The position numbers were made by a program, and so were the translations under genes. From Legionella fairfieldensis ATCC 49588 (GTDB lineage: Bacteria > Pseudomonadota > Gammaproteobacteria > Legionellales > Legionellaceae), in NCBI RefSeq assembly GCF_000621525.1, contig NZ_JHYC01000004.1, forward strand, positions 1 to 64,000: a stretch of 64,000 nt of DNA, written 5' to 3'. Positions 25,671-36,089 of the stretch are shown here, in pieces. Positions within the stretch are counted from its first letter, which is position 1. Every line of letters begins with the position of its first letter. Under the pieces are notes generated by a model. That model searched no databases. It had not been told where the DNA came from and was given only the letters and a program-made list of their open reading frames with translations.

Positions 25671-28409
25671 TCAAACCTGGTGAAATCTGTTCTCTTTCAA
25701 GCTGATGAACAGATCTCGTATACGAGTACTTATCTTTCCTTCCAGAGCCAGCGGATAATCTGCTTTGACTCTGGCAAGCGACTCCTTCAAAGTAAGACGA
25801 CCATCATATTCAAGCAGGCTATCTAAAGCCTGCATTTTTATTCGTTTTAATTTCTTATTAGGATAAGGCCAGCAACTACGGATTTCTCTATCCAGCGTAT
25901 TAATTAATTTTTGAATACGTTTCTTTTGTTCCTCAGTTAATGAAGAATCCTGGTTTACCATTGGGTGCCGGTTATTTGGAGCCACAATAGTGTTTGGAAA
26001 AAATCGATTGTTTCTGTCAGAAGCCGGAGAAAGCCCGGCAACAGTGTATTTAATTTCTTGTTGCCATTGAGCCATTAATTTCATCAGCATTAAAAGAGGA
26101 TGGTTTTTTAATGATTCTTGAGAAATCAGGGTAAAATTAATTCGAGGTAAGGCTTTGTTAATAAAATTACATACCCAGAATGGCAAGTCTTCGTTACGTT
26201 GTGTCACTTCGATGCCAAACAGTACTGAAAACAGGTCTTCCTGTGTCAATTCAGGTAAAAAAATGGTTAACAATTTAAAAGTAAATATACTTTTAAGTTT
26301 GAGATAAGAGCGAAGAGTATCAATACAGTAGCGTTTAATATTGCTTGGTATTGCTTTAATCTGCTCTGATGATAAACGAGAGAACAATCTGAATAATGTG
26401 TGTATTCTTTCGTTACTATCAATTAGAGCCTCTTTTAGCAATTTGATAACTTCAGGCAAAATAACAACAATATGTTCTGATGATAAACGATGTAATAATG
26501 CAGGCAATATTTCCTCTATTGTTTGACGAATAGGAGATTTATCGTTCATTAATTTGATAACTTCGGGCAAGATAGCTTTAATTTGGTCTGATGATGCACG
26601 GGATACTAATGCGGGCAATGTTTCGCATGTTCTTTGACGAGTTGTCTCATCGTTACTGTTCAGTAATTCAATAACTTCGGGCAAGATAGTCTTAATCTGG
26701 CTTGATGATAAACGGGCGAATAATACACACAATGCATTACGAGATATAAATATATCCATACTGTGTCTGATAGGCTTGTTAATCGAGAGGTTATCTTCGC
26801 AAATAACACTCATGTCCTCTCTTAGTAGTTTGATAGCTTCAGGCAAAATAGAATCAATGTGTTCTGATGAAAAACGTGATGACAATAAAGAAAATATTCT
26901 GTATTTTTTTTGAAGGAAAGCCCTGTTTTTATTTGTTACCAATTCGGTAACATAAGAGTTAATATATGTTGCTGGTATCAGGGATAAAAATGGGGACAAG
27001 TTAATACGTGCTCTGTAAGGTACAATATTCTTTTCCAGTAATTCAATAACTTTAGACCAGCTATCTTGAATTTGGTCAAATGATAACCGGGATGATAATA
27101 TATACAATGTCTCGCATGCAATCTGGCCAGACAGATTATTGTTGCCTGGCAAGTCAACAACATTAGCCAAAATAGCGTTAATTTGGTTTTGAGGCAAATA
27201 CGATGATAGGGATGACAATGCAGACAATATCGAGTATACATTTTTCTCTGTTCCTTCCTCGTCAGCCCAATTCTGATGGTTCAGCAAATCAGCAAAATTG
27301 GGCCAAACAACATGAATGTGCTCCGATGATAAGTAAGATAAGAAAGCGTTCAATGCTTCAAGTCCTGCTGTACGAGTATCATTATCATTCAGCAAGTCAA
27401 TAATATCAGGTAAAATGCTTTTAATTTGCTGTGATGATAAACGGGATGCTAATGCGAACAATATTGCACAAGCGGCACACTGAGAACACTTATCCTTGTC
27501 GTTCAGCATCTTAATGGCATCAGACCAAAGAGCATGAATTTGGTCTGATGATAAATAAGGGGATAATGCTGACAATGTCCTCTCTATTTTTCCATAACGA
27601 AAACCAATTCCGTTTTTTAGTAATTTAATAATAACAGGCAAATGTAGTTTAACTAGCTCTTTTTGAAGTTTAGGTGCTAATACGCGGAGGGTCTGGTACG
27701 CCGCAATACCAACAAACCAGCTTCCAGATTCAGCGTGTTCAAGTATAGGCGCTAATTTCTCACTTAAACGGGTCATTTGTAGTCGAGTAAGTAAATTCCC
27801 CCGTACCATTAACTGTAATATTTTCAGATTGCGGGGAATTAGTTCATCAAAACGCTTAACCTGCTTATCGTTATCGATTTGGTTGATAATTTTCTCAAAC
27901 AATTCGTTCCTGTATCGAAGAGGAAGCAGGGGTAGTAAGGGGGGGACAAGCTTCTGTAATCGATAATCATTTTCTTGACTGGGATCAGTCAGGGCGTTGT
28001 TTAAAAGCAAAAGAAAGTTTTTATCTAATTGTAACGATGTATTTTGTTGACGGGCAGTATATATTAAGCCATAAACCCGCATTTCAATGGTCAGATCGTC
28101 TTTATCAGGCCATTGCTGGATTAATTGCTGGTGGATTAACTGTCTGTTTAGAAAGTCTGGTTCTAATGGACTCTGAGGGTTAAAAACCGCGTTTTTAAGC
28201 CAATTACCCTGGTATTGTAACGCCTCTGTACTTGTTTGCTGAAAAAAATACCGCAAAATACATTGATACAGACTCTTATTGACTCCCTGTAAGATGATTA
28301 ACGAAGTCATATCGAGTTTTTCAATGAGCGCTTGTATTAAATTGCCATAATTCATTAAAAAATTATGAAAAGGGCTTGGTGCATCTACAGATAAATCCTG
28401 GGGCATCAT
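25671..28409 (-). CDS. F-box-like and HEAT/armadillo-like repeat protein (putative effector)
   Basis: A 912-residue protein. Residues about 20-52 (LIQALIEKLDMTSLIILQGVNKSLYQC) resemble an F-box. Residues about 195-700 are tandem helical repeats of roughly 38-42 residues with the consensus LSSxQIKAILPEVIKLLND, ending xxTRQRTCETLPAL, typical of HEAT/armadillo-like solenoids. No signal peptide or membrane segment is seen. Known Legionella F-box effectors recruit host SCF ubiquitin ligases, and the solenoid could bind a target; both are inference. It is a single gene between the ABC ATPase and proS. An ATG one codon in is equally possible. Confidence 0.8.
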   Translation of the reverse strand: MMPQDLSVDAPSPFHNFLMNYGNLIQALIEKLDMTSLIILQGVNKSLYQCILRYFFQQTSTEALQYQGNWLKNAVFNPQSPLEPDFLNRQLIHQQLIQQWPDKDDLTIEMRVYGLIYTARQQNTSLQLDKNFLLLLNNALTDPSQENDYRLQKLVPPLLPLLPLRYRNELFEKIINQIDNDKQVKRFDELIPRNLKILQLMVRGNLLTRLQMTRLSEKLAPILEHAESGSWFVGIAAYQTLRVLAPKLQKELVKLHLPVIIKLLKNGIGFRYGKIERTLSALSPYLSSDQIHALWSDAIKMLNDKDKCSQCAACAILFALASRLSSQQIKSILPDIIDLLNDNDTRTAGLEALNAFLSYLSSEHIHVVWPNFADLLNHQNWADEEGTEKNVYSILSALSSLSSYLPQNQINAILANVVDLPGNNNLSGQIACETLYILSSRLSFDQIQDSWSKVIELLEKNIVPYRARINLSPFLSLIPATYINSYVTELVTNKNRAFLQKKYRIFSLLSSRFSSEHIDSILPEAIKLLREDMSVICEDNLSINKPIRHSMDIFISRNALCVLFARLSSSQIKTILPEVIELLNSNDETTRQRTCETLPALVSRASSDQIKAILPEVIKLMNDKSPIRQTIEEILPALLHRLSSEHIVVILPEVIKLLKEALIDSNERIHTLFRLFSRLSSEQIKAIPSNIKRYCIDTLRSYLKLKSIFTFKLLTIFLPELTQEDLFSVLFGIEVTQRNEDLPFWVCNFINKALPRINFTLISQESLKNHPLLMLMKLMAQWQQEIKYTVAGLSPASDRNNRFFPNTIVAPNNRHPMVNQDSSLTEEQKKRIQKLINTLDREIRSCWPYPNKKLKRIKMQALDSLLEYDGRLTLKESLARVKADYPLALEGKISTRIRDLFISLKENRFHQV
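26350..27620. repeat. In-gene HEAT-like tandem repeats
   Basis: The DNA repeats about every 115-125 bases, with AATTTGGTCTGATGATAAA-type segments recurring near 26355, 26470, 26590, 26695, 27065, 27310, 27425 and 27540. These encode the recurring LSSDQIKAIL helix of the solenoid protein. The near-identical short segments suggest recent expansion by duplication. Confidence 0.65.
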
Positions 28410-28492
28410 TACAACCTGCGTTTTTTAAATGTATATTGTATATATTTAATTCATATATTTCAATGAATAATCTTCCTGTCATTAGTCGCATA

Positions 28493-30214
28493 TCACATTG
28501 ACTTAATCACCCCTAGTTTTTCATCAAGAAAAGCTGGGAGATCAGTGAGTGTAATTTGTAATATCTCATCGCTCGAACGAGCTTTGTATTCAACTGTTTT
28601 TTGTGCAAGATGCCGTTCACTAATAACGAGACGGTGCGGGATACCAATCAAGTCATTGTCAGCAAACAAAAAACCAGGCCGTTCATTCCGATCGTCAAGC
28701 AAGACTTCATAGCCTTGTGTACCAAGTTGTTGATAAAGCCTATCAGCGGTGTCTTTAACAAGCGCTGAACGGTGACCGTTAATTGGAATAATCACCAGTT
28801 GAAAAGGAGCGATAGCTTGTGGCCAGATTATACCGCGTTCATCGTGATGTTGTTCAATAGCCGCTGCAACGACTCGCGATATCCCTAAACCGTAACAACC
28901 CATAATCATGGTTTGCAACTGTCCGTGTTCATTAACTACATTCGCATTCATTGCGCGCGCGTATTTATCACCCAGCTGAAATACATGACCTACCTCAATG
29001 CCGCGACAGAGCCTCAGTTTTCCTTTTCCATCAGGGCTGGGATCTCCTTCTTTAACGTTTCGCAGATCATAAGCATCATGATAATGCGCGTCACGCTCCC
29101 AGACGACATTGCGATAATGCTTATCCGGCTGATTCGCGCCACAAATGAACGAAGTCAAGGCTAGCGCATGATGATCGACAACAATGGGGATAGTCAGGCC
29201 AACGGGTCCAAGTGAGCCAACAGGTGCTTTAAGTGTTTGCAGAATAACGAGTTCACTTGCAAAAGATAAAGGAGATTTGACCAGAGGATGTTTGCTGGCT
29301 TTGACTTCATTCAATTCGTCATCACCTCTTAAAATGAGGGCGACTAAAGGGTGTTCGCTACCTTCAACAATTAATGTTTTTACTGTTTGATCTGGCTTGA
29401 CCTGTAAAAATTGTGCAACATCGGTTATTGTTTTTTGTGCGGGTGTACTGATTAATTGTATCGTTTCTTTAAAATTGCTTCCTGCTTTTTCAGGCAGAAG
29501 AGAAGTTGCCTGTTCAACGTTAGCTGCATAGTCGCTATTGTCACTATAAAAAATTAAATCTTCCCCAGAATCAGCCAATACTTGAAATTCATGCGAGGCT
29601 GAGCCACCAATTGCTCCGGTATCAGCTTCTACTGCACGATAACGCAGACCAAGCCGATCAAAAATACGACAATAGGTCTGGTACATGATCTCATAAGTCT
29701 GCTGCAAGCTTTCCTGGCTCAGGTGGAAAGAATAAGCATCTTTCATAATGAATTCACGGGCGCGCATCACACCAAAGCGGGGTCTGATTTCATCACGAAA
29801 TTTGGTTTGAATCTGATACAAATTGATAGGTAATTGTTTATAGGATTGAAGCTCATGCCGGATTAAATCCGTAATGACTTCTTCATGGGTAGGGCCAAAG
29901 CAATATTCCCGATCGTTACTGTCATGCATGGTCAACAGTTGACCACCAAAAGTTTCCCAGCGTCCTGTTTCCTGCCACAACTCAGCGGGTTGTACGGCAG
30001 GCATTAGTATTTCCATAGCGCCGGCACGGTTCATTTCTTCTCTTACAATGGATTCAACTTTGCGTAACACGTTAAGTCCCAGTGGCAACCAGGTATAAAG
30101 ACCTGAGCCTAGTTTGCGAATCATCCCTGCTCTTAACATCAATTGATGGGAAATAATTTCCGCATCGTTAGGGGTTTCTTTGAGAGTGGCTAGTAGCCAT
30201 TGTGATGCGCGCAT
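28493..30214 (-). CDS. proS: Prolyl-tRNA synthetase
   Basis: A 573-residue class II aminoacyl-tRNA synthetase of bacterial architecture. It begins [15 protein letters not shown], the usual ProRS start, at ATG 30214 with CAGGAG six bases upstream; an upstream in-frame start is unlikely. Motifs include [19 protein letters not shown], the motif 2 region [21 protein letters not shown], the inserted editing domain (about residues 225-390) and motif 3 [10 protein letters not shown]. It charges tRNA-Pro and hydrolyses Ala-tRNA-Pro. Monocistronic as far as can be seen. Confidence 0.97.
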   Translation of the reverse strand: MRASQWLLATLKETPNDAEIISHQLMLRAGMIRKLGSGLYTWLPLGLNVLRKVESIVREEMNRAGAMEILMPAVQPAELWQETGRWETFGGQLLTMHDSNDREYCFGPTHEEVITDLIRHELQSYKQLPINLYQIQTKFRDEIRPRFGVMRAREFIMKDAYSFHLSQESLQQTYEIMYQTYCRIFDRLGLRYRAVEADTGAIGGSASHEFQVLADSGEDLIFYSDNSDYAANVEQATSLLPEKAGSNFKETIQLISTPAQKTITDVAQFLQVKPDQTVKTLIVEGSEHPLVALILRGDDELNEVKASKHPLVKSPLSFASELVILQTLKAPVGSLGPVGLTIPIVVDHHALALTSFICGANQPDKHYRNVVWERDAHYHDAYDLRNVKEGDPSPDGKGKLRLCRGIEVGHVFQLGDKYARAMNANVVNEHGQLQTMIMGCYGLGISRVVAAAIEQHHDERGIIWPQAIAPFQLVIIPINGHRSALVKDTADRLYQQLGTQGYEVLLDDRNERPGFLFADNDLIGIPHRLVISERHLAQKTVEYKARSSDEILQITLTDLPAFLDEKLGVIKSM

Positions 30215-30296
30215 CGTTGCTCCTGTGAATGTCAGGGAACAAATTATATACTCCACTTCGAGACAAATAAATTGATTCCGGATATTCTATTGTAAT

Positions 30297-32618
30297 TTAG
30301 GCTGTTGTCGTTCGAAGAGAGTTTGCTTCATTCAGAATTTTTCCTAACTTTTCGTTCAGATTGGTGTCGGTGTTATTATCTAATTGAGCCAATGCCTCAC
30401 TATAATTCTTAAACATTACTTTTCCTGTAGCTACATTATAAATAGCTCCCACCAACCCGATTGTTTCCTGTTCGATCATTAGCCTTAAAATCTGACTATC
30501 CTGATAAATTTGCTGCAAAGTATTGGCTATATTAAGATCGGTAATATGAGTAGTAAAAGTCTGATTGCCAGAATTGCGTTCAGCTATAGTTTGTGTTTCT
30601 GCAGCGACAGCGGGTTTAATTTTAGCAAGCAGTTGTGTTATATGGCCTTTCTCGACACCATCGCAGGCAGCCTGAATTGCGCCACACCGTGTATGACCTA
30701 AAACGACAATCAATTTTGCGCCTGCTACATGACAGGCATATTCAATACTGGCGAGGATATCGTCGTTCACAACGTTCCCTGCAACACGTATGCAGAACAA
30801 GTCGCCAAAACTCATATCAAAAATAGTTTCTACAGGCACACGTGAATCAATGCAACCCAGGACAACGGCAATAGGGTGCTGGGACTGGGCAGTATATCGC
30901 ACTTCATTGATAGAACGACGATGAATACGAGTATCATTAATGAATCGATGGTTACCTTCACGGAGAATGTTGAGCACTTCATAGGGCGCAAGATTTGCCT
31001 GAACGTCATACGTTGTAAAATTTATGAAGTTAATATAATCATGGATGTCATAATGTTCCTGAAATCCAACGAGATTTAAAGCTATCTGTTTTAAAGGAGC
31101 TTGTTCTTCCTTAAATTCCTTAATTAATTCAATTATTTCTTTATCAATATAAGTACAATCTTGCGCATCAATAATCATGTGAGATTGTCTGGGAATAGAG
31201 TCAAGTTCAGCAATTAAGGATGCTTTATTTAAAAAAGTAATGTGTTGGGGCAAAACAAGACGGCTAATTTCACCCGTGGGATGAATTTCCTTAATAATGT
31301 CGAGGCGCGCTTGACTATGAGATTTTAAAATATAAAAAAGACTGATTATCAGACCAATCACTATACCGGCAAGTAAATTAAAAGCAACAATACTAATTAC
31401 AGTGGCGATAAAGGGAATAAATCGGTCTGCGCCTTGTTGATAAATAGTGGTGTATATCGATGGTTTTGTAAGTTTATATCCGGTGAAGATTAAAATTGCT
31501 GCTAAAGAAGATAAGGGTATTTTATTCAGCCACTCTGAAATTAACAGCACGGCAATGAGAAGAAATACACCGTGCAAGATAGCAGAAACCTTGGTTTTAG
31601 AACCCGCTTGAATATTGACAGAAGTTCTCACAATAACGGAAGTAACGGGAATGCCGCCAATTAAGCCCGCGATCAGGTTGCCAGCGCCTTGAGCGAACAA
31701 CTCCTGATTTTTTGAACAATAACGATGTTTTTTATCTAATTTTTCACCTGCTTTCACGTTAAGCAAACTTTCCAGCGAGGCTACGATAGCGATAATAAAA
31801 GCATATAAGTAGACTTTAGGATTAGTCCAGGCTGACCATGCGGGGTATTGTAATTGACTCACCAGATCTGAAAAACCGTCATGCTCAGGAACCTTGACCA
31901 GATGAGGACTGTTTTGCACAAAAGGCGAATTGATCATCACAAAAAATTCGTTAATTAAAACTCCCATGATGACAACAACAATGGGAGCAGGAACACTTTG
32001 AACCCATTTGATAGTTGTTTTATCGGCATAGATTAACACAATAAAAGAAATAAGCGAAATAATGACAGCGCCTGTGTTGATGTGAGACGATAATTCATAA
32101 AGAGGGGTAAGTGTGATGCCTTCTGCTGATTCTAACAGATGATGTTGAAGTTCTTTTAAATCAGTTGATAAAGTAAAGGCCAAAGGAAGTTGTTTGATGA
32201 TTAATAAGATGCCAATCGCACACAAAAGACCTTGAACAACATTGGAGGGGACATAATCAGCTACAAAACCGGCACGCATGATGCCCACAATAATCTGCAA
32301 AACTCCCGCCAGAGCGAGGGCGAGAAGAAAAATATTAAAATCACCTAATTGGGTAATGGCGGCAATTACAATAGCAGCCATGCCAGCCGCAGGTCCGCTC
32401 ACACTGACCTGTGAGCCACTAAGAGTACCCACTACAATACCACCGATTATTCCGCTTAAAATTCCTGAGAATAAAGGAGCACCCGAAGCTAACGCTATGC
32501 CCAGGCATAGCGGAATTGCAACTAAAAAGACAACAATCGCTGCGATAACATCAAACTTTAAATTTCTGTGCTGATAAATACGAAGTTTACGAAAACTTGT
32601 GTTGAATGCATCAGTCAT
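30297..32618 (-). CDS. SulP-family anion transporter fused to beta-carbonic anhydrase
   Basis: A 773-residue fusion. Residues about 15-430 are a SulP transporter with PLCLGIALASGAPLFSG and SGPAAGMAAIVIAAI; residues about 440-540 look like a STAS-type domain; residues about 555-750 are a beta-carbonic anhydrase with VLGCIDSRVP (near 588) and LGHTRCGAI (near 643), giving the Cys-His-Cys zinc ligands and the Asp-Arg dyad. Such SulP-carbonic anhydrase fusions are regarded as bicarbonate transport/hydration units. The gene is alone, between proS and a palindromic repeat region. Bicarbonate as substrate is inferred from the fusion. Confidence 0.9.
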   Translation of the reverse strand: MTDAFNTSFRKLRIYQHRNLKFDVIAAIVVFLVAIPLCLGIALASGAPLFSGILSGIIGGIVVGTLSGSQVSVSGPAAGMAAIVIAAITQLGDFNIFLLALALAGVLQIIVGIMRAGFVADYVPSNVVQGLLCAIGILLIIKQLPLAFTLSTDLKELQHHLLESAEGITLTPLYELSSHINTGAVIISLISFIVLIYADKTTIKWVQSVPAPIVVVIMGVLINEFFVMINSPFVQNSPHLVKVPEHDGFSDLVSQLQYPAWSAWTNPKVYLYAFIIAIVASLESLLNVKAGEKLDKKHRYCSKNQELFAQGAGNLIAGLIGGIPVTSVIVRTSVNIQAGSKTKVSAILHGVFLLIAVLLISEWLNKIPLSSLAAILIFTGYKLTKPSIYTTIYQQGADRFIPFIATVISIVAFNLLAGIVIGLIISLFYILKSHSQARLDIIKEIHPTGEISRLVLPQHITFLNKASLIAELDSIPRQSHMIIDAQDCTYIDKEIIELIKEFKEEQAPLKQIALNLVGFQEHYDIHDYINFINFTTYDVQANLAPYEVLNILREGNHRFINDTRIHRRSINEVRYTAQSQHPIAVVLGCIDSRVPVETIFDMSFGDLFCIRVAGNVVNDDILASIEYACHVAGAKLIVVLGHTRCGAIQAACDGVEKGHITQLLAKIKPAVAAETQTIAERNSGNQTFTTHITDLNIANTLQQIYQDSQILRLMIEQETIGLVGAIYNVATGKVMFKNYSEALAQLDNNTDTNLNEKLGKILNEANSLRTTTA

Positions 32619-32748
32619 AATTCAAATAGCCTTTCTTTTTTTATACCAATAGTAACGTAAAAAGTGGGATTTGGGAACGTTGCCAAAATGATAACTATTG
32701 TAACTTTTTTGTAAATCACACAGGTTTTCGAGGCGTTAATTGCCTTTG

Positions 32749-32835
32749 TACCGGATAAAAAATAGTCATTAACACGAATTGCCAACACAAGTCGGCATCC
32801 AATGTTTTATTAAAAATCCCCATGGATCTCGACTT
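32749..32835. repeat. Dispersed palindromic repeat, copy A
   Basis: The left part (32749-32786, TACCGGATAAAA...GAATTGCCAAC) matches copy C at 60187-60224. The right part (32789-32835) is a hairpin with arms AAGTCGGCATCCA and TGGATCTCGACTT, homologous to copy B at 40788-40834. It lies between the SulP fusion and ttcA, outside both coding regions. Confidence 0.6.
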
Positions 32836-32871
32836 TTAATTAACCTTAAGTTTACTTGACACTATTAGTTT

Positions 32872-33720
32872 TTATTCTTCCAATTCGGGGATTTCTTTTT
32901 CGGAAAGAACAGTTTCGGCGTCCATCGAAGGAGAATTATTAATTAACTGTTGCTCGAGATTTCTGAATTGCCAGAGTTCCTGATCCATCAATTGGCTAGG
33001 CTTAATGCTTTGCAGTGCGTGTAAAATATTACTGGGGACTTTAGCATTTTCTTCTGCCAGTTGATCAATGAGTTTTCCAATTCGTTTTCGGGCCAGATTT
33101 TCCTGGGAGCCGCATAAGTTACAGGGAATGATAGGATAAGCCTGTTCCTGTGCGTATTTAATAATATCTTGTTCCTGAACGTAACACAGCGGACGAATAA
33201 CGATGTGTTTTTTGTTATCGCTTAACAGTTTGGGTGGCATTGATCGTATATCGCCATTGTAAAGAATGGACATGAGTAAGGTACGGATCAAATCATCACG
33301 ATGATGCCCCAGTGCTATTTTAGTAAACCCGTGTTCTTCGGCATAACGGTAAATAATTCCTCGTCTTAATCTTGAACAGAGGGAACAATAAGTTTTACCT
33401 TCCGGCACTTTTTCTTTCACAATGCTATAAGTATCACGGGTAAGAATTTCATGGGGAATAGTTCGTTCCTGTAGCCAATGCCTCAGTGCTTTATCATTCC
33501 AGCCGGGTTGTGCCTGATCCAGCGTAAAAGCAAACAGTTCAAATTTATTATTTGAACGCCGCTTTAAATGATGTAATAAAGTGAGCAAGGTAAAGGAATC
33601 TTTACCCCCGGATAAACAAACCATGACACGATCACCGCGTTGGATCATATTAAAATCAGCAATGGCTTTCCCTGTGTAATGCAGGAGTTTTTTTTCAATA
33701 AAAGAGGGATTGACAGACAT
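32872..33720 (-). CDS. ttcA: tRNA 2-thiocytidine biosynthesis protein TtcA
   Basis: A 282-residue PP-loop ATPase. [12 protein letters not shown] near residue 35 is the SGGKDS PP-loop; the [10 protein letters not shown] and CNLCGSQ motifs supply the cysteines for the Fe-S cluster. TtcA thiolates cytidine 32 of certain tRNAs. It begins nine bases after the tolC stop on the same strand, so pcm, tolC and ttcA form one operon. The C-terminal 40 residues are acidic and variable. Confidence 0.95.
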   Translation of the reverse strand: MSVNPSFIEKKLLHYTGKAIADFNMIQRGDRVMVCLSGGKDSFTLLTLLHHLKRRSNNKFELFAFTLDQAQPGWNDKALRHWLQERTIPHEILTRDTYSIVKEKVPEGKTYCSLCSRLRRGIIYRYAEEHGFTKIALGHHRDDLIRTLLMSILYNGDIRSMPPKLLSDNKKHIVIRPLCYVQEQDIIKYAQEQAYPIIPCNLCGSQENLARKRIGKLIDQLAEENAKVPSNILHALQSIKPSQLMDQELWQFRNLEQQLINNSPSMDAETVLSEKEIPELEE

Positions 33721-33729
33721 ATTAATAAC

Positions 33730-35103
33730 CTATTTTGTGCCTTCTGGAGGAAAATTCATCACACGGGTTGTTTCTAACCAGGAATTAATTTCTTCCAGAT
33801 CAGTAACGGTTAGTGTACCAGCGAGGTATTTTAAATTTAAAATTGCGTTAATCAGATCATATTGATCACTGGCAAGCTGTTGCTGTGCCTCAAAAAGCCG
33901 TTGTTGGGCATTGACGACATCCACCATGGTGCGCGTTCCTACCTCGAATTGGGCTTCTGTACTTTCTAATGAATTTTGCTGCGAAATAATAGTTTGCCTG
34001 TCTGCCTTGACCTTACTGATCCCATCAATAATGGTATTAAATGCAATGCGACTATTTACTACCACATCCCTATAAATTTGTTCCAGTTGTTGGCTACTTG
34101 TCTGGAAATCATATTGGGCCTGTCTGGTTTTTGATTCAACTAATCCGCCTTGAAAAACAGGAAAAGTCATTGCTATGGCAACATTCGCGTTCGCTTGACG
34201 ATTAGGTACGAAAATAGCTCTATTGAAAGAGTTATTATTACCTTGATTGTGCGTTTCAGTCGCATTTCCCTGTAATGCAAAAACCGGCCAGCTATTGGCT
34301 GATTGCATTTTAATCGCTTCACGTGCTGCATCCAGACTGAATCGTGCAGCAAACAGCTTATAATTTTGCCTCAAACCGGTATTAACCCACTCATCGACAT
34401 TGGCTGGTTCAGGTTTAATGAGAGGGATTCGGCTATCTCGCAGAGAAGATAAATGGTCATAAACATGATTAGTGAGTTTACGTAAATTTTCATTCTGATT
34501 AATCTGATTATTTCTTGCAGAAATAACTTGTGCAAGCGAGCGGTCATAGCCAGCTTTGGCTTCATAGACAGAAGTAATTGCATCCAATCCTACTTTGAAG
34601 CGTTGTTCAGCTTGATCCAGTTGGCGTTTGTTAGCTCGTTTCTTTGCTTCAGCAAAATTAAGGGTATCTTTAGCGAGTAGCGCTTGAAAATAGGCATTTG
34701 CAGTACGTAAAATCAAGCTTTGGGCAGCGTCATTAAAACCAGCCTGTGCTGCTTTGACTGACGCTTTTGCCTGTTGTATCTGAGCCCAGGCCTGATAATT
34801 AAAAAGTGCCTGGGAGGCATTCACCTGCCATTGATTATTATTATAAGTGACTTCAAATTTGTCGTGCGCGGCAGCCACGCTTTCAACATTGCGGGAGACA
34901 AAAGCCCTGATACCCACTTGAGGATATAGTGCGGCGCGTGCCTGGGGTAGTGCTTCACTACTGGACATATAAGCGCTATAAGCCTGTTTAAACAGAGGAT
35001 CATTTTCCAGGGCTTGCTGATAGATATCCATCAGATCGGTTGCATGCGAGGAAAACGATAAACTCTGAGCAAACACCAACAGGCACAACACTATTTTTTT
35101 CAT
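33730..35103 (-). CDS. tolC: TolC-family outer-membrane channel
   Basis: A 457-residue protein with signal peptide (MKKIVLCLLVFAQSLSFSSHA) and the two repeated TolC halves: DLMDIYQQALENDPLFKQA opens the first, and FPVFQGGLVESKTRQAQ followed by VGTRTMVDVVNAQQRLFEAQ marks the second. TolC forms the outer-membrane tunnel for type I secretion and RND/MFS efflux. It follows pcm after 12 bases, a gene order seen in Legionella and relatives. Confidence 0.95.
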   Translation of the reverse strand: MKKIVLCLLVFAQSLSFSSHATDLMDIYQQALENDPLFKQAYSAYMSSSEALPQARAALYPQVGIRAFVSRNVESVAAAHDKFEVTYNNNQWQVNASQALFNYQAWAQIQQAKASVKAAQAGFNDAAQSLILRTANAYFQALLAKDTLNFAEAKKRANKRQLDQAEQRFKVGLDAITSVYEAKAGYDRSLAQVISARNNQINQNENLRKLTNHVYDHLSSLRDSRIPLIKPEPANVDEWVNTGLRQNYKLFAARFSLDAAREAIKMQSANSWPVFALQGNATETHNQGNNNSFNRAIFVPNRQANANVAIAMTFPVFQGGLVESKTRQAQYDFQTSSQQLEQIYRDVVVNSRIAFNTIIDGISKVKADRQTIISQQNSLESTEAQFEVGTRTMVDVVNAQQRLFEAQQQLASDQYDLINAILNLKYLAGTLTVTDLEEINSWLETTRVMNFPPEGTK

Positions 35104-35115
35104 ACAACCTTGTTC

Positions 35116-35772
35116 CTAGAAAACAAACTCTTTCGGCTTTAATTTGTCAATTAAGGGAGGAATGCAGGTTTCGAATACCACTTGACCATGCCAGCTGCCG
35201 TCATGGTGTAAATGATGTAATTGGCCCTGCATAACAGGTGCTTTACCAATAATAGCGAATAACTTGCCGCCGGGCAGGACTTGTAGACGATGCGTATCCG
35301 TAAGCTTCTCCAGCGAACCAGTAAATACTATGACGTCATAAGGCGCTTTATCAAGCCAGCCACGGCAGGCATCTCCCGTAATGAGTTCGACATTCGTACA
35401 TTTATAATGATCGAGATGACGATGTGCAATACGGGTGAATTCCTGATAATAATCAATACTTAATACTTTTTTACATAATCGACTCAAAAGAGCGGTCAAG
35501 AATCCCGTCCCCGTCCCTACTTCCAACACCGTTTCATGACCTCGTAAGGCCAATGCCTGGAGTAAGGTACCTTCTTCCAGAGGGGTCATCATTCGTTGAC
35601 CATGAGCCAGCGGTATTTGCATATCAGAATAAGCAAAAGCACGTTGGTTATCAGGGACAAATTCATCACGTGGGAAAATATCAAATAAAGAAAGAATAGT
35701 TTCATCAAGTACGTCACCAGTACGAAGCTGTTGTTTGACCATGTTGATTCGAGCATTTTGACCATTAGTCAT
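35116..35772 (-). CDS. Protein-L-isoaspartate O-methyltransferase family protein
   Basis: A 218-residue SAM-dependent methyltransferase. The N-terminal MVKQQLRTGDVLDE and RDEFVPDNQRAFAYSD, then TVLEVGTGTGFLTALLSRL (SAM site), match the Pcm family, which repairs isoaspartyl residues. Short divergent family members next to tolC are common in gammaproteobacteria and their substrate is not proven. It is the first gene of the pcm-tolC-ttcA operon. Confidence 0.85.
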   Translation of the reverse strand: MTNGQNARINMVKQQLRTGDVLDETILSLFDIFPRDEFVPDNQRAFAYSDMQIPLAHGQRMMTPLEEGTLLQALALRGHETVLEVGTGTGFLTALLSRLCKKVLSIDYYQEFTRIAHRHLDHYKCTNVELITGDACRGWLDKAPYDVIVFTGSLEKLTDTHRLQVLPGGKLFAIIGKAPVMQGQLHHLHHDGSWHGQVVFETCIPPLIDKLKPKEFVF

Positions 35773-36089
35773 TAGTTCACCATCATATTAGTAAAAGCGA
35801 TTTTAATTTAACACGTTGTAATGAGCTATAAGATTTCAACCAGTGAATAGACTTCATCGAAAACGCTGCTACACAGAGAAGAAGTCTAATTATAAGCACA
35901 GCGTAGGTTAAAACGTTGCGAGGATTTTAGCAAGAATTGATAAAAGGTGCGATTGATTCAATCTTAATTCATCCGGGAGATTGTTTTTTAGGCAGTTCCC
36001 GGTGAAATTAAATGATTTCATAGTGAGCGTGTGTAAAATTTGTTATCATTACCCCCTTTAAATTTTTATAAACTCAAAAGGAGAGTAAT
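35773..36089. other. Divergent promoter region between pcm-like gene and kbl
   Basis: No gene is seen. TTCATCCGGGA (35968-35978) and TCCCGGTGAA (35997-36006) form an imperfect hairpin about 85 bases before kbl. AT-rich sequence with a possible -10 element (TTATCAT near 36041) lies closer to kbl. Another small inverted repeat, GACTTC/GAAGTC, lies near 35849-35887. Confidence 0.5.

Noticed and set aside
36041-36047. A possible -10 promoter element for kbl
   Set aside because: No convincing -35 with standard spacing was seen, so it was not listed as a feature.
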